Assembly: GCF_011753055.1 (NCBI RefSeq) | Contig: NZ_VWWJ01000022.1 | Span: 81,017 to 145,016 of the forward strand | Reading direction: 5' to 3' | DNA: 64,000 nt | Source: Burkholderia sp. Ax-1719 | GTDB taxonomy: Bacteria; Pseudomonadota; Gammaproteobacteria; Burkholderiales; Burkholderiaceae | Part shown: piece after piece, positions 51,446 to 61,470 of the stretch | How the letters are laid out: every line of letters begins with the position of its first letter | Numbering within the stretch: position 1 is the first letter of the stretch | Notes under the pieces: model-generated | Told to the model about the DNA's origin: nothing | Seen by the model: only the letters and a program-made list of their open reading frames with translations | The model's database searches: none | Translations under genes and position numbers: made by a program

Positions 51446-53593
51446 TCAGGAGGCCGTGCCAAACCTTTCTTCGCACGCCTGCCGCACGCGCTCGATCGCG
51501 CTGCTCCAGGTTTCCTCGCCCGCCTGGCGGAAAATTCGCACATTGCCCGGATACCAGGGCGAATCTTCGCGCGTGTCGAGCCAACGCCAGTCCACATCGC
51601 GGCGCGGCAGCATCACCCAGCACGGTTTGCCGAGCGACGCGGCCAGGTGAGCCGTCGAGGTATCCACGCAGATCAGCAGATCGAGCTGCGAGATGATGGC
51701 CGCCGTATCGACGAAATCCGCCACGTCGCTGCCCAGATGCAGCAAGGGCTGATCCGATCCCACTTTCTCTGCCGCGTGCGCGTCGTCTTCGCCCGCGCCT
51801 TTTTGCAGGCTCACGAATTTCAGGCCCGGCACGCTCCAGAGCGGTGCGAGCGCCGCGAGTGAAGGAATCGAGCGGTTGAAGTCGTTGTGGTGTTTGGGAT
51901 TACCGCGCCATACCAGACCGACGCGCGGGCCTGCGCCCAGCGTGGCCAGACGTGCGCCCCAATGTTCGACGCGAGCGGGATCGACGTTGAAGCGGGTCGG
52001 CTCGGGCGTGGTTTCCAGTGTCGTGCCCATGCGCAGCGGCAGGCTCAGCGGACTGGCCCAGTAATCGAACTCCTGCGCGCGCTCGGTGGCTTCGGCGTGC
52101 GTGAGCAGCGTGTCGATGCCTTCGACGCCCGCCAGGATGCAGTGCAGCGCCTCGACGCCGCCAAACGCCACCCGTGCCGCGCCCTGCGCCTTGAGCAGGC
52201 GCGCATAGCGCGAGAACTGGATCATGTCGCCCAGACCGTCCTCCTGCCACAGCAGCAGCGACTTGCCGACGATCGGCTCGCCTTGCCAGTGCGGGCAGCT
52301 CAGCATGCGGCGCGAGGCGTAATGCACGAAGCCATTGTTTTCGTAGCGGCGTTCGTAGAGTTGCCAGCCTTCCTCGTAGTGGCCCATGGTGATGAGCAGG
52401 GTGGCCAGGCGAAACAGCGCGTCGCCGTAATCGGGTTCGAGTTCGAGCGCCCGGCGGTACGCCGCCACGGACGCGTCCAGCGCGCCCTGTTCCTTGAGCA
52501 CGCTGCCCATGTTGAAGTGCGCGAGCGCCAGATCGCCGTTCTGCGCGAGCGCATGCGCAAAGGTTTCGTGTGCTTCGTCGATGCGATCGAGCGCGCACAG
52601 CACGGAACCGAGGTTGTTGAAAATCTCGGCGCGGCCCGGCGACAGGCGCAGCGCGACGCGATAGCTGGTTTCGGCTTCCGGATAGCGTTCGAGTCGTTGC
52701 AACGCGACGCCCAGGTTGTAGTGCGCCTCGGCGTGATCGGGACGCAGCATGATGGCCTTGCGGTAGAACTGCTCGGCTTCGGCGTAGCGCTGCAGGTCGG
52801 TCAGCACGCAGCCCAGGTTGTTGAGCGCTTCGACGTAATCGGGGCGGATCTGGATCGCCAGACGGCAGGACAGCTCCGCCTCGAGGTAGCGGCGCTGCGC
52901 CTTGAGCAGCGCGCCGTAGTTGTTGAGCGCCTCGGGATAGTGCGGCTCGGCGAGCAGCGCCTGGCGGTAAGCCTCTTCGGCTTCTTCGATGCGGCCCCGC
53001 TCGCGCAGCACGTTGCCCAGGTTGTTGTGCGCGCGCGCGAACTTCGGATTGAGCGTAAGCGCGGCGCGATAAGCCGTTTCGGCCTCGTCGTGGCGGCCCA
53101 GCTCGTGCACCAGAATGCCCAGGTTGTAATGCGCGTCGAGGTGGCCCGGCTGGCGCGCGAGCGCCGTGCGATAGGCGTTTTCGGCCTCCAGGTGACGACC
53201 GAGCCGGTGCAGCACGATGCCCAGATTGCCGTGCGCGTCGGCATGAACCGGGTTGACCTCCAGCAGGCGACGCCAGACCGTCTCGGCGGCGGCCAACTGG
53301 CCCAGCGCCGTGAGCATCGCGGCGAGTCCGTGATAGGCCTCCTCGAATGCCGGGCGCGCCGCGATGCAGCGCTGCCAGAGCGCATGAGCGACATCGGCCT
53401 TGCCCGAGCCCATCGCGGCGAGCGCGGCCAGATTGAGCGCATCGACGCGTGCGGCATCTTCCTCGCCCGCCGGGCTGCCGACGAGAGGCGCGAGCATCTC
53501 GAACGCATCGGCGAAGTGGCCTTGCGCGCATAACGCGCTGGCTTCCTGCTGGCGGTCGGGATGAAGAGGCGTATCGGTCGTCGTCGAAGTCAC
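51446..53593 (-). CDS. TPR-repeat protein with C-terminal glycosyltransferase (GT9/GT41-like) domain
   Basis: A 715-residue protein. About ten tandem tetratricopeptide repeats of 34 residues fill roughly residues 85-430, seen as repeated A-x-x-NLG...A...YR.AL...P units; at DNA level they form a degenerate 102-base period. The C-terminal ~250 residues hold a GT-B domain with RVGLVWRGNPKHHNDFNRSIP (about 525-545) and ICVDTSTAHLAASLGKPCWVMLP (about 645-668), as in heptosyltransferases and O-GlcNAc transferase-like proteins. Such fusions often glycosylate proteins, for instance flagellin, with the TPRs binding the acceptor. The start is GTG 53593. No flagellar or adhesin gene is adjacent, so the acceptor is unknown. 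Confidence 0.87.
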   Translation of the reverse strand: MTSTTTDTPLHPDRQQEASALCAQGHFADAFEMLAPLVGSPAGEEDAARVDALNLAALAAMGSGKADVAHALWQRCIAARPAFEEAYHGLAAMLTALGQLAAAETVWRRLLEVNPVHADAHGNLGIVLHRLGRHLEAENAYRTALARQPGHLDAHYNLGILVHELGRHDEAETAYRAALTLNPKFARAHNNLGNVLRERGRIEEAEEAYRQALLAEPHYPEALNNYGALLKAQRRYLEAELSCRLAIQIRPDYVEALNNLGCVLTDLQRYAEAEQFYRKAIMLRPDHAEAHYNLGVALQRLERYPEAETSYRVALRLSPGRAEIFNNLGSVLCALDRIDEAHETFAHALAQNGDLALAHFNMGSVLKEQGALDASVAAYRRALELEPDYGDALFRLATLLITMGHYEEGWQLYERRYENNGFVHYASRRMLSCPHWQGEPIVGKSLLLWQEDGLGDMIQFSRYARLLKAQGAARVAFGGVEALHCILAGVEGIDTLLTHAEATERAQEFDYWASPLSLPLRMGTTLETTPEPTRFNVDPARVEHWGARLATLGAGPRVGLVWRGNPKHHNDFNRSIPSLAALAPLWSVPGLKFVSLQKGAGEDDAHAAEKVGSDQPLLHLGSDVADFVDTAAIISQLDLLICVDTSTAHLAASLGKPCWVMLPRRDVDWRWLDTREDSPWYPGNVRIFRQAGEETWSSAIERVRQACEERFGTAS

Positions 53594-53848
53594 GGTGAGG
53601 CCGGGGAGAATGGTGGACGGTGAAAGCTTAAGGCAGCGCGGGCAAGGCCAACGGGCCGATTAGAGCCGGCCGCGTGCGCTTATTCCGGCAATGGAGCCTT
53701 CAACGCGGTTACGTTGCGCGGGCCGCCTCGGTGTTTTCAGTGCTTTCGGCGCTGTAAGGCGCTGCGGCCGCGTCCGGCTGCTTCGGGCGGTCCGCGCTAT
53801 GCTTTGCGCAGGCAACGTCCCGAACTGTCCATCAAGAAGGAGCATTGG

Positions 53849-54844
53849 ATGCAATACCGTCGTTTTGGCCAGACCGGCCTCAATGTCTCGCGTCTGTGTC
53901 TTGGCACCATGACCTTCGGCCTGCAGACCGAAGAAGAGGTGTCCCGCCTGATTCTCGACAAGGCCGCCGACGCTGGCATCAATTTCATCGACACGGCTGA
54001 CGTCTACCCGCTAGGCGGCGGCGAAACCCACGCGGGCCGCACCGAGGAAATCGTCGGGCGCTGGCTCAAGGGCCGTCGCGACCGCTTCATCCTGGCGACC
54101 AAGGCGGTGGGCAAGGTTGGACCGTCGCCGTGGGATCAGGGCGCTTCGCGCAAGCATCTGCTGGACGCCATCGACAACTCGCTGCGGCGTCTGAATACGG
54201 ATTACGTCGATCTCTACCAGCTGCATTCCGACGACGCCAATACCCCGCTCGACGAAACGCTCGAAGCGCTCGACATCATCGTGCGCGCGGGCAAGGCGCG
54301 TTATATCGGCGTGTCGAATTTCCTGGCTTATCGGCTCGCGCGTGCTTTGGGCCGCGCCGATGTGCTGCGCGTGGCGCGCTTCGTCTCCGTGCAGCCGCGC
54401 TACAACCTGCTGTTTCGCCAGATCGAGCGCGAGTTACTGCCGCTCGCCGGTGAGGAAGGGCTGGCCGTGATTCCCTACAACCCGCTCGCGGGCGGCCTGC
54501 TCACGGGCAAATACCGCCACGACAACACGCCGGGCGAGGGCCGCTTTTCGCAGAGCGTGGGCGTGGCGGGCGCGATGTATCAGGACCGCTACTGGCATCA
54601 GCGCGAATTCGACAGCATCGAACAGTTGCGCGCCATTGCGGAGGAAGCGGGGCAGTCGCTCACGACGGCGTCGGTGGCATGGGTGTTGGCGAATCCGCTG
54701 GTGACATCGGCGCTCATTGGCGCGAGCCGACCCGAGCAACTGGATGCGTCGATTGCCGCTGCCGAACTCGAACTCGCGCCGGAACTGAAGGCCAAACTCG
54801 ACGAAGCGAGCTTTGCCTATCGCATGGGTGATGCTGCGCGCTGA
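53849..54844 (+). CDS. Aldo/keto reductase
   Basis: A 331-residue TIM-barrel oxidoreductase that reduces aldehydes or ketones with NADPH. The catalytic tetrad is visible: D48 and Y53 in FIDTADVY, K85 in ILATKAVG, and His in DLYQLHSDD near 126. The start MQYRRFGQTGLNVSRLCLGTMTFG is typical of the AKR YajO/Tas-like subgroup. AAGGAG precedes ATG 53849 by about 6 bases. It is convergent with the zinc alcohol dehydrogenase and shares a terminator with it. The physiological substrate is unknown. Confidence 0.9.
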   Translation: MQYRRFGQTGLNVSRLCLGTMTFGLQTEEEVSRLILDKAADAGINFIDTADVYPLGGGETHAGRTEEIVGRWLKGRRDRFILATKAVGKVGPSPWDQGASRKHLLDAIDNSLRRLNTDYVDLYQLHSDDANTPLDETLEALDIIVRAGKARYIGVSNFLAYRLARALGRADVLRVARFVSVQPRYNLLFRQIERELLPLAGEEGLAVIPYNPLAGGLLTGKYRHDNTPGEGRFSQSVGVAGAMYQDRYWHQREFDSIEQLRAIAEEAGQSLTTASVAWVLANPLVTSALIGASRPEQLDASIAAAELELAPELKAKLDEASFAYRMGDAAR

Positions 54845-54882
54845 TATTCGGTTGGGTAGGTATCCGAAATAATTTCTCTGGA

Positions 54883-54911
54883 AATAAGGCCGCGTTTACC
54901 GCGGCCTTATT
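54883..54911. terminator. Bidirectional terminator between aldo/keto reductase and alcohol dehydrogenase
   Basis: A perfect 12-bp stem (54883-54894 with 54900-54911, loop TTTAC) with AATAA and TTATT ends that serve both convergent genes. Confidence 0.88.
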
Positions 54912-54914
54912 GCA

Positions 54915-55973
54915 TTACGGCACCATCACCTGCCGTCCCACCACCTTGCCTTGCGCCAGGGCTTCGAGCGCCTCATTCACTTCGCCAAGCGGCCGAGGCG
55001 TGACTGACGACGGCTGCATCTTGCCCGCACGCATCAGCGCCACGAGTTCGCGCAGCTCGGGCAGCGAGCCCACATAGCTGCCTTCGATCTTGAGCGGGCG
55101 CATGGGAATGATGGGCAGCGAGAGCGTAATGTCGCCGCCCATCAGGCCGACCACCACCACATGGCCGCCGCGCGCGGACGCATCGAGCGCGAGCTTCACG
55201 GTGGGCGTCGCGCCGACCAGATCGAGCACGGCGCGCGCGCCGCCGCCCGTGGCTTCGGCGATCTGTTTGACCGCATCGCTTGCGCGCGCATCGATGGCGG
55301 CGAGCGCGCCGGCCTTGAGCGCCGCTTCGCGCTTGGCAGCATCGACGTCCACCACGACCGAGCCTTTTGCGCCGAGCGCCTTGAGCACTTCGATCGCCAT
55401 CATGCCCAGCCCGCCCGCGCCGATGATCACCACCGGATCCTGATGAATGCGCTCGCCGAACTTCTTCACCGCGGAATACGTGGTGACGCCCGCACACGCG
55501 AGCGGCGCGGCCTTCACCGGATCAAGGCCGCCGAGATCGACCAGGTAACGCGGATGCGGCACGATCACGTAATCGGCAAAACCACCGTCGCGCATCACGC
55601 CCAGCGATTGCGGCTTCATACAGATGTTTTCTTCGCCGCGCTCGCAGGCCGCGCATTTTCCGCAGCCGATCCACGGATGCACGACAGCCACCGTGCCCGT
55701 CTTCACATCGCCGGCTTGCGGGCCAGCCGCGACCACTTCACCGCAGATTTCATGGCTTAGCGTAAGCGGCAACTTGATGCCGCGATCGGCGAGCGAGAGC
55801 TTTTTGCCGCCGCCCAGATCGTAATAGCCTTCCCAGATATGCAGGTCTGAGTGGCACAGGCCCGCGGCCTGCACCCGCACCAGCACTTCGGTGCCCTGCG
55901 GCTGTGGCGTGTCGCGTTGGACCAGTTCGAGCGGCTGACCGTGACCGGTCACGCAATAGCAACGCATCTGCAT
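54915..55973 (-). CDS. Zinc-dependent alcohol dehydrogenase, MDR superfamily (AdhP-like)
   Basis: A 352-residue enzyme. Catalytic zinc ligands are the Cys and His in GLCHSDLH (about 38-45) and the HE of LSHEICGEV (about 73); the structural zinc Cys set is CGKCAACERGEENIC (about 104-118). The NAD-binding Rossmann motif VVIIGAGGLGMMAIEVLKALG lies at about 178-198. It oxidises primary alcohols or reduces aldehydes with NAD(H). Either the first or the third codon (both ATG) may start it. A MarR gene lies divergently 370 bases away. Confidence 0.9.
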   Translation of the reverse strand: MQMRCYCVTGHGQPLELVQRDTPQPQGTEVLVRVQAAGLCHSDLHIWEGYYDLGGGKKLSLADRGIKLPLTLSHEICGEVVAAGPQAGDVKTGTVAVVHPWIGCGKCAACERGEENICMKPQSLGVMRDGGFADYVIVPHPRYLVDLGGLDPVKAAPLACAGVTTYSAVKKFGERIHQDPVVIIGAGGLGMMAIEVLKALGAKGSVVVDVDAAKREAALKAGALAAIDARASDAVKQIAEATGGGARAVLDLVGATPTVKLALDASARGGHVVVVGLMGGDITLSLPIIPMRPLKIEGSYVGSLPELRELVALMRAGKMQPSSVTPRPLGEVNEALEALAQGKVVGRQVMVP

Positions 55974-56343
55974 CTTTGTCTCCGTGAGTGTTGTGTAGAG
56001 CAGGCTGGCGATGTCGGTTTCCTTCGCATCATAGCGCGGTTAGGCAAATAAATCGTCCGATCGTTCGATTTTCATGAGGGCATAACCGAAGCGCATGACT
56101 GGACCTTGCCGTCATGTCGAGGTCACCCCTTGGTCACCCAGCAGTCACAAAAAATGCGGGTCGCGTACCATGACTTTCCCGTTGTGTTCCTCGCTGAACG
56201 AATTGAGGGCACGCGCAATAAACCCACGTTAATTGAACTCGCACCCCATAGTCCTATCGAACGTATTCGAAAAGTGCCTGAAATCAGGACTCAATAATGT
56301 CGAATTCGTTGCATAGCTAACGATAACCGGTTATCCTGTCTCC
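55974..56343. promoter_or_regulatory. Divergent intergenic region between alcohol dehydrogenase and MarR genes
   Basis: This 370-base region holds no convincing gene. Its left part must carry the promoter of the alcohol dehydrogenase; its right end contains the MarR-proximal palindrome at 56322-56335. An AATCG/CGATT repeat at 56051-56070 is weak. I see no other structure. Confidence 0.4.
56322..56335. promoter_or_regulatory. 14-bp perfect palindrome, likely MarR operator
   Basis: GATAACCGGTTATC is fully self-complementary without a spacer and ends 8 bases before the MarR start codon. This is the usual size and place of a MarR autoregulatory site. Confidence 0.7.
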
Positions 56344-56760
56344 ATGTTCGATCAGTGTCTCTACTTCAACACCTCGGCGCTTGCGCGTCGTCTGGAACGC
56401 GAGTGGTCCGAAGCGTTCGAACCCTTCGATCTCACGCCGCCGCAAGGTTTCATGCTGCGCGCGGTGCTGGAGCGGCCGGGCTCGCTACAGCGTGAGCTAG
56501 CTGATCTGCTGTCCATCGCGCGGCCCACGGCGACGCGCGTGCTCGACGGTCTGGAATCGCGCGGTTACCTCGAACGCCAGCGCACCGACGGCGATCAGCG
56601 TGAAGTGGCGATCGTGCCCACGGCGCAGGCCGTGGCGATTCGCGATGCGCTCAATCACGCCAGTGCGCAAGTGACGGGCCGCATCAAGCGATCGCTCGGC
56701 GGCGAAGCCTTCGTGGACACCGTGAGTCGCTTGCGCACGGCGCGCGCGACGCTCGGCTAG
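56344..56760 (+). CDS. MarR-family transcriptional regulator
   Basis: A 138-residue winged-helix dimer. The DNA-binding core is LTPPQGFMLRAVLERPGSLQRELADLLSIARPTATRVLDGLESRGYLERQRTDGDQREVAIVPT (about 30-95), with the DxR-type wing (DGDQRE). A palindrome just before the gene suggests autoregulation. A 54-residue membrane protein gene follows 31 bases downstream and is probably co-transcribed. The divergent alcohol dehydrogenase could be another target. The ligand is unknown. Confidence 0.88.
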   Translation: MFDQCLYFNTSALARRLEREWSEAFEPFDLTPPQGFMLRAVLERPGSLQRELADLLSIARPTATRVLDGLESRGYLERQRTDGDQREVAIVPTAQAVAIRDALNHASAQVTGRIKRSLGGEAFVDTVSRLRTARATLG

Positions 56761-56791
56761 CGGGGCATCTTTAGTTCTGGAGTTTTTCATC

Positions 56792-56956
56792 ATGCGGCGC
56801 ATGGCTGCTTTTTTTATTTCGACGTGGCTCGCAGCCGCAATTCTTTTTTTGGGTCGCCATTCGGTGCCGATGATGGCGCTCAGCGGCGTGGTGGTGTTCG
56901 CGGGGCTCGACCTGTTCCGGCCCGATCATCGCGAAAGCACGCCCGAGCGGGAATAA
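56792..56956 (+). CDS. 54-residue membrane protein downstream of the MarR gene
   Basis: A short frame from ATG 56792 with CTGGAG about 9 bases upstream. The product has two hydrophobic stretches (FFISTWLAAAILFLG and MMALSGVVVFAGLDLF) and a charged tail (RPDHRESTPERE). It ends just before a strong hairpin terminator, so MarR and this gene form a two-gene unit. I do not recognise the family. Confidence 0.6.
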   Translation: MRRMAAFFISTWLAAAILFLGRHSVPMMALSGVVVFAGLDLFRPDHRESTPERE

Positions 56957-56957
56957 A

Positions 56958-56990
56958 AAACGCCGCGGGGCGCAAGGCCACGCGGCGTTT
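56958..56990. terminator. Terminator between the MarR unit and zwf
   Basis: A perfect 10-bp stem (AAACGCCGCG 56958-56967 with CGCGGCGTTT 56981-56990) around a 13-nt loop; A- and T-rich ends allow use by both convergent units. Confidence 0.8.
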
Positions 56991-57041
56991 CGATATTCAG
57001 CAGGACGGACGATCTTTCGATCATCCGTTTTATAGCCTGAA

Positions 57042-58517
<1,476 letters not shown>

Positions 58518-58770
58518 GGCAGGTCGCTCGGGTTGTGGCGCTGATGTGGCGATTTGTGGCGCAGAGTTGCGAAGTTTGCGCTCGCCGCAGGCGGCAAGCG
58601 CGGTGAAAGAGGCTAATGTTGCATGGTTTCCCGCAAGTTTGCACGCATGACGGACGAAGTCACCGCTGCGAGGCGGGCTATTGAACGATTCGAGCAGGCA
58701 GGACGCGCAATTTGAGCGAATCGCTCGCATAGGACATGTTGCGCTGCACGCTTCGCGCTGGCCTCATCGT

Positions 58771-60096
58771 TCAAGCGAGGCCCGGCACATTCACGCCGAA
58801 GGTTTGCGCAAGCAGCAAGGCGTTGAGCGCAAGCACGGCCGCTGCTCCCACGATGGCCAGCATGGCGAGCAGCGCGCGATTGCGATATTGCCCCATGACA
58901 TCGCGCCGGCAGGTGAACCAGACGAGCGCGGCCATCGGAAAGGGCAGTGCGAGACTCAACACCACCTGACTGACGACGAGCGCTTCGGTTGCGTTCACGC
59001 CCAGTCCCACAACGACGAAGCTCGGCGCCATCGTCACGAGGCGGCGCAGCCACAGCGGAATCTGAAAGCCCACGAAGCCCTGCATGATCATCTGGCCCGC
59101 GAGCGTGCCCACCACCGAACTCGATATCCCCGAGGCAATCAGCGAGACCAGGAAAATCGCCGCGGCCGCCACGCCGAACAGCGGTGCGAGTGCATGCCAG
59201 GCGGTCTCGATTTCCGCGACATCGGCGTGACCGAGATGAAACGCCGCCGACGCCATCATCACCATCGCCATGTTGATCAGCCCGGCAAGCGACAAGGCCA
59301 CGATCACCTCGACGTTGGAAAAGCGAAGCAGGCGCGTGCGTTCGGTATCGTCGCGCGGCTGCACGCGTGCCTGCGTGAGGCCCGAATGCAGAAACAGCGC
59401 ATGCGGCATGACCGTCGCGCCGACAATGCCTACCGCGATCGTCACGGCCTGCGCATCGGGCAAACGCGGCGTGGCCAGACTGTGCGCGACTTCCCGCCAC
59501 GCAACCGGCGTGATGAAAAGTTCGAGCAGATAACACAGCCCAATCACGCCGACGAGCCCGCCGATCACCAGCTCCAGCGGCCTGAATCCGGCGCGCTCGA
59601 AAAACAGCAAACCGTAAGTGACCACCGCCGTGATCGCCATGCCCGCAAGCAGCGGCACATGAAGCAGCAGCGCGAGCCCGATCGCGCCGCCCAGAAACTC
59701 GGCGAGATCGGTGGCCATCGCGGCAATTTCGCTGACGATCCACATGCACCAGACGAGCGGGGCGGGCAGACGCTCGCGACAGAGTTCGGCGAGATTGCGC
59801 CCGGTGACGATGCCCAGTTTCGCGGAAAGCGCCTGAAACAGCATCGCGACGAGGTTGGCGAGCACGACGATCCACAGCAGCGCATAACCGTAGCGCGCGC
59901 CCGCCTGGATATTGGTGGCGAAATTGCCGGGGTCCATGTAGGCGACCGAGACGATCACGGCTGGCCCCGCGAGCGGCAGCAGCAAGGCCGCGCCGCGTCG
60001 ACGCCCTTCCAGCGCTTCGCGCACCTTGCGCGCCGTGCTGGCGGATAGACCGTCGGGCGCGTCATGCAGGCTGTCTTCGCGAGTCCGATGTTGCAT
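58771..60096 (-). CDS. mntH: Nramp-family Mn2+/Fe2+ transporter MntH
   Basis: A 441-residue proton-coupled divalent metal importer with eleven predicted helices. The metal-binding motifs are DPGN (AYMDPGNFATNIQAG, about 52-66) in helix 1 and MPH (ATVMPHALFLHS, about 225-236) in helix 6. The N-terminal ~35 residues are polar and cytoplasmic. It takes up manganese for antioxidant enzymes. It lies 253 bases upstream of zwf on the same strand, with no gene between. No MntR-type site could be identified with certainty upstream. Confidence 0.93.
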   Translation of the reverse strand: MQHRTREDSLHDAPDGLSASTARKVREALEGRRRGAALLLPLAGPAVIVSVAYMDPGNFATNIQAGARYGYALLWIVVLANLVAMLFQALSAKLGIVTGRNLAELCRERLPAPLVWCMWIVSEIAAMATDLAEFLGGAIGLALLLHVPLLAGMAITAVVTYGLLFFERAGFRPLELVIGGLVGVIGLCYLLELFITPVAWREVAHSLATPRLPDAQAVTIAVGIVGATVMPHALFLHSGLTQARVQPRDDTERTRLLRFSNVEVIVALSLAGLINMAMVMMASAAFHLGHADVAEIETAWHALAPLFGVAAAAIFLVSLIASGISSSVVGTLAGQMIMQGFVGFQIPLWLRRLVTMAPSFVVVGLGVNATEALVVSQVVLSLALPFPMAALVWFTCRRDVMGQYRNRALLAMLAIVGAAAVLALNALLLAQTFGVNVPGLA

Positions 60097-60432
60097 CTGC
60101 GCCTCGTTGGGGAAGGCGGCTAGTCGTCAGGGCCGGAACACGGCGCGGCCGCGGAGCGTCCGCAAGAAGCGGCAATACGGCGCATGCGAAAACCGTGTCG
60201 GAAAACGCCTCATCGCGTCATCGGAAAACGGCCCTCGCGCGTTAACGAGACGTTCCGCGCGCGCGATTGGCGGGCTGCTTTACAGTCCGCTTCAAATCAC
60301 TTTTGCTGCCCGGTTTCAGCGAGGTTTCGTCTGGCTTTCGCCCGCGTTGCGGCGCACCAGTCTCTATCTCAGCACAAACCGGCCCTGCGCGTGCTCACTC
60401 CGGTTTTGCACCGGTTATCTTGCCCCTACGAA
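60097..60432. promoter_or_regulatory. Divergent promoter region between mntH and the beta-propeller gene
   Basis: This 336-base region carries no convincing gene. A direct repeat TCGGAAAACG occurs at 60198-60207 and 60221-60230, 23 bases apart, which places it on one DNA face at about two helical turns. Otherwise nothing clear is seen. Confidence 0.35.
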
Positions 60433-61455
60433 ATGCCAGAATTCCCGACCTTCAGCCTTACCCGAAACCCGAGACGCGGCCTTGCAGCGGCGCTGCTCCT
60501 CGGCGGTTTTGTGTGCAGCGCGCTTGCGCATGCCGATGACAAAGTGATCGTGCTCGACTCCGGCGAGGCGCAGCTCTCGCTGATCGACGAAGCGAGTCGC
60601 ACCGTCGTGGGCACCGAGCCCACCGGCAAGGAGCCGCATCACCTGATGATCACGCCCGACGGCCAGTCGCTGATCGTCGCCGATTCGGTCTCGAACGACC
60701 TGATGTTCCTCGATCCGCACACGGGCAAGGTGCAGCGTCGCGTCGAAGGCATCGAAGATCCGTATCAGCTCGGCTTTTCGCCCGATCACAAGTGGTTCGT
60801 GACGGCGGGCCTGCGTCTGGACCGCGTGGACGTCTACAGCTACAACGGCCATGACGTGACGATCGCCAAGCGCATTCCGCTGGCGAAAACGCCTAGCCAC
60901 ATCACCTTCTCGTCGGACAGCAAGATCGCCTACGTGACGCTGCAGGACACCGGCGAAGTCGCGGCAATCGATCTGGCCTCGCAGACCGTGCTGTGGAAAC
61001 TGCATATCGGCAACACGCCCGCAGGCCTGTGGATGACGCCCGGCGACAAGTATCTGCTGGTCGGCATGACGGGCGAAGACGATGTGGCCGTGGTCGATCC
61101 GCACACGCACACGCTGGTGAAGAAGATCCAGACGGGCCGTGGCGCGCATAACTTCCGCAATCTCGACGACGGCAAGCATGTGGTGGTGTCGAATCGTGTG
61201 GAAAGCACCATCAGCATTCTCGATTACACGACGCTCACCAAGGTCGGCGACATCACGGGCCTGCGTCCCGGTCCCGACGATATGGAACTTTCCGCCGACA
61301 AACGCTATCTGTGGGTTACGTTCCGCTTCGCGAAGCACGTGGGCATCATCGACCTCACGACGCGCCAGCTGATCGACACGATTGCCGTGGGCCGCTCGCC
61401 GCACGGCATCTATTTCGCAAACCGTGCGCCCGTCGTGGCGCCGAATCCGGACTGA
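60433..61455 (+). CDS. Secreted YncE-type seven-bladed beta-propeller protein
   Basis: A 340-residue periplasmic protein. A signal peptide (RNPRRGLAAALLLGGFVCSALAHA) ends at about residue 34. The rest is made of repeated VxxxDSxxxxLxxIDxxxxxVVxxxxxGxxPHHLxxxPDG-like blades: EPHHLMITPDGQ, DPYQLGFSPDHK, TPSHITFSSDSK, TPAGLWMTPGDK, GAHNFRNLDDGK, GPDDMELSADKR and SPHGIYFANR. YncE-like propellers act as binding scaffolds; the function is unknown. It is followed 15 bases later by a sterol-desaturase-family gene, so the two are co-transcribed. Confidence 0.85.
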   Translation: MPEFPTFSLTRNPRRGLAAALLLGGFVCSALAHADDKVIVLDSGEAQLSLIDEASRTVVGTEPTGKEPHHLMITPDGQSLIVADSVSNDLMFLDPHTGKVQRRVEGIEDPYQLGFSPDHKWFVTAGLRLDRVDVYSYNGHDVTIAKRIPLAKTPSHITFSSDSKIAYVTLQDTGEVAAIDLASQTVLWKLHIGNTPAGLWMTPGDKYLLVGMTGEDDVAVVDPHTHTLVKKIQTGRGAHNFRNLDDGKHVVVSNRVESTISILDYTTLTKVGDITGLRPGPDDMELSADKRYLWVTFRFAKHVGIIDLTTRQLIDTIAVGRSPHGIYFANRAPVVAPNPD

Positions 61456-61470
61456 CGACCGGGAGTTTCG

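Noticed and set aside
52300..53400. Regular repeats suggesting a CRISPR or DNA tandem repeat
   Set aside because: The 102-base period is in frame and degenerate: these are coding TPR units, not a repeat array.
51887..53533. 548-codon plus-strand frame opposite the TPR protein
   Set aside because: Its apparent repeats only mirror the TPR coding periodicity on the other strand.
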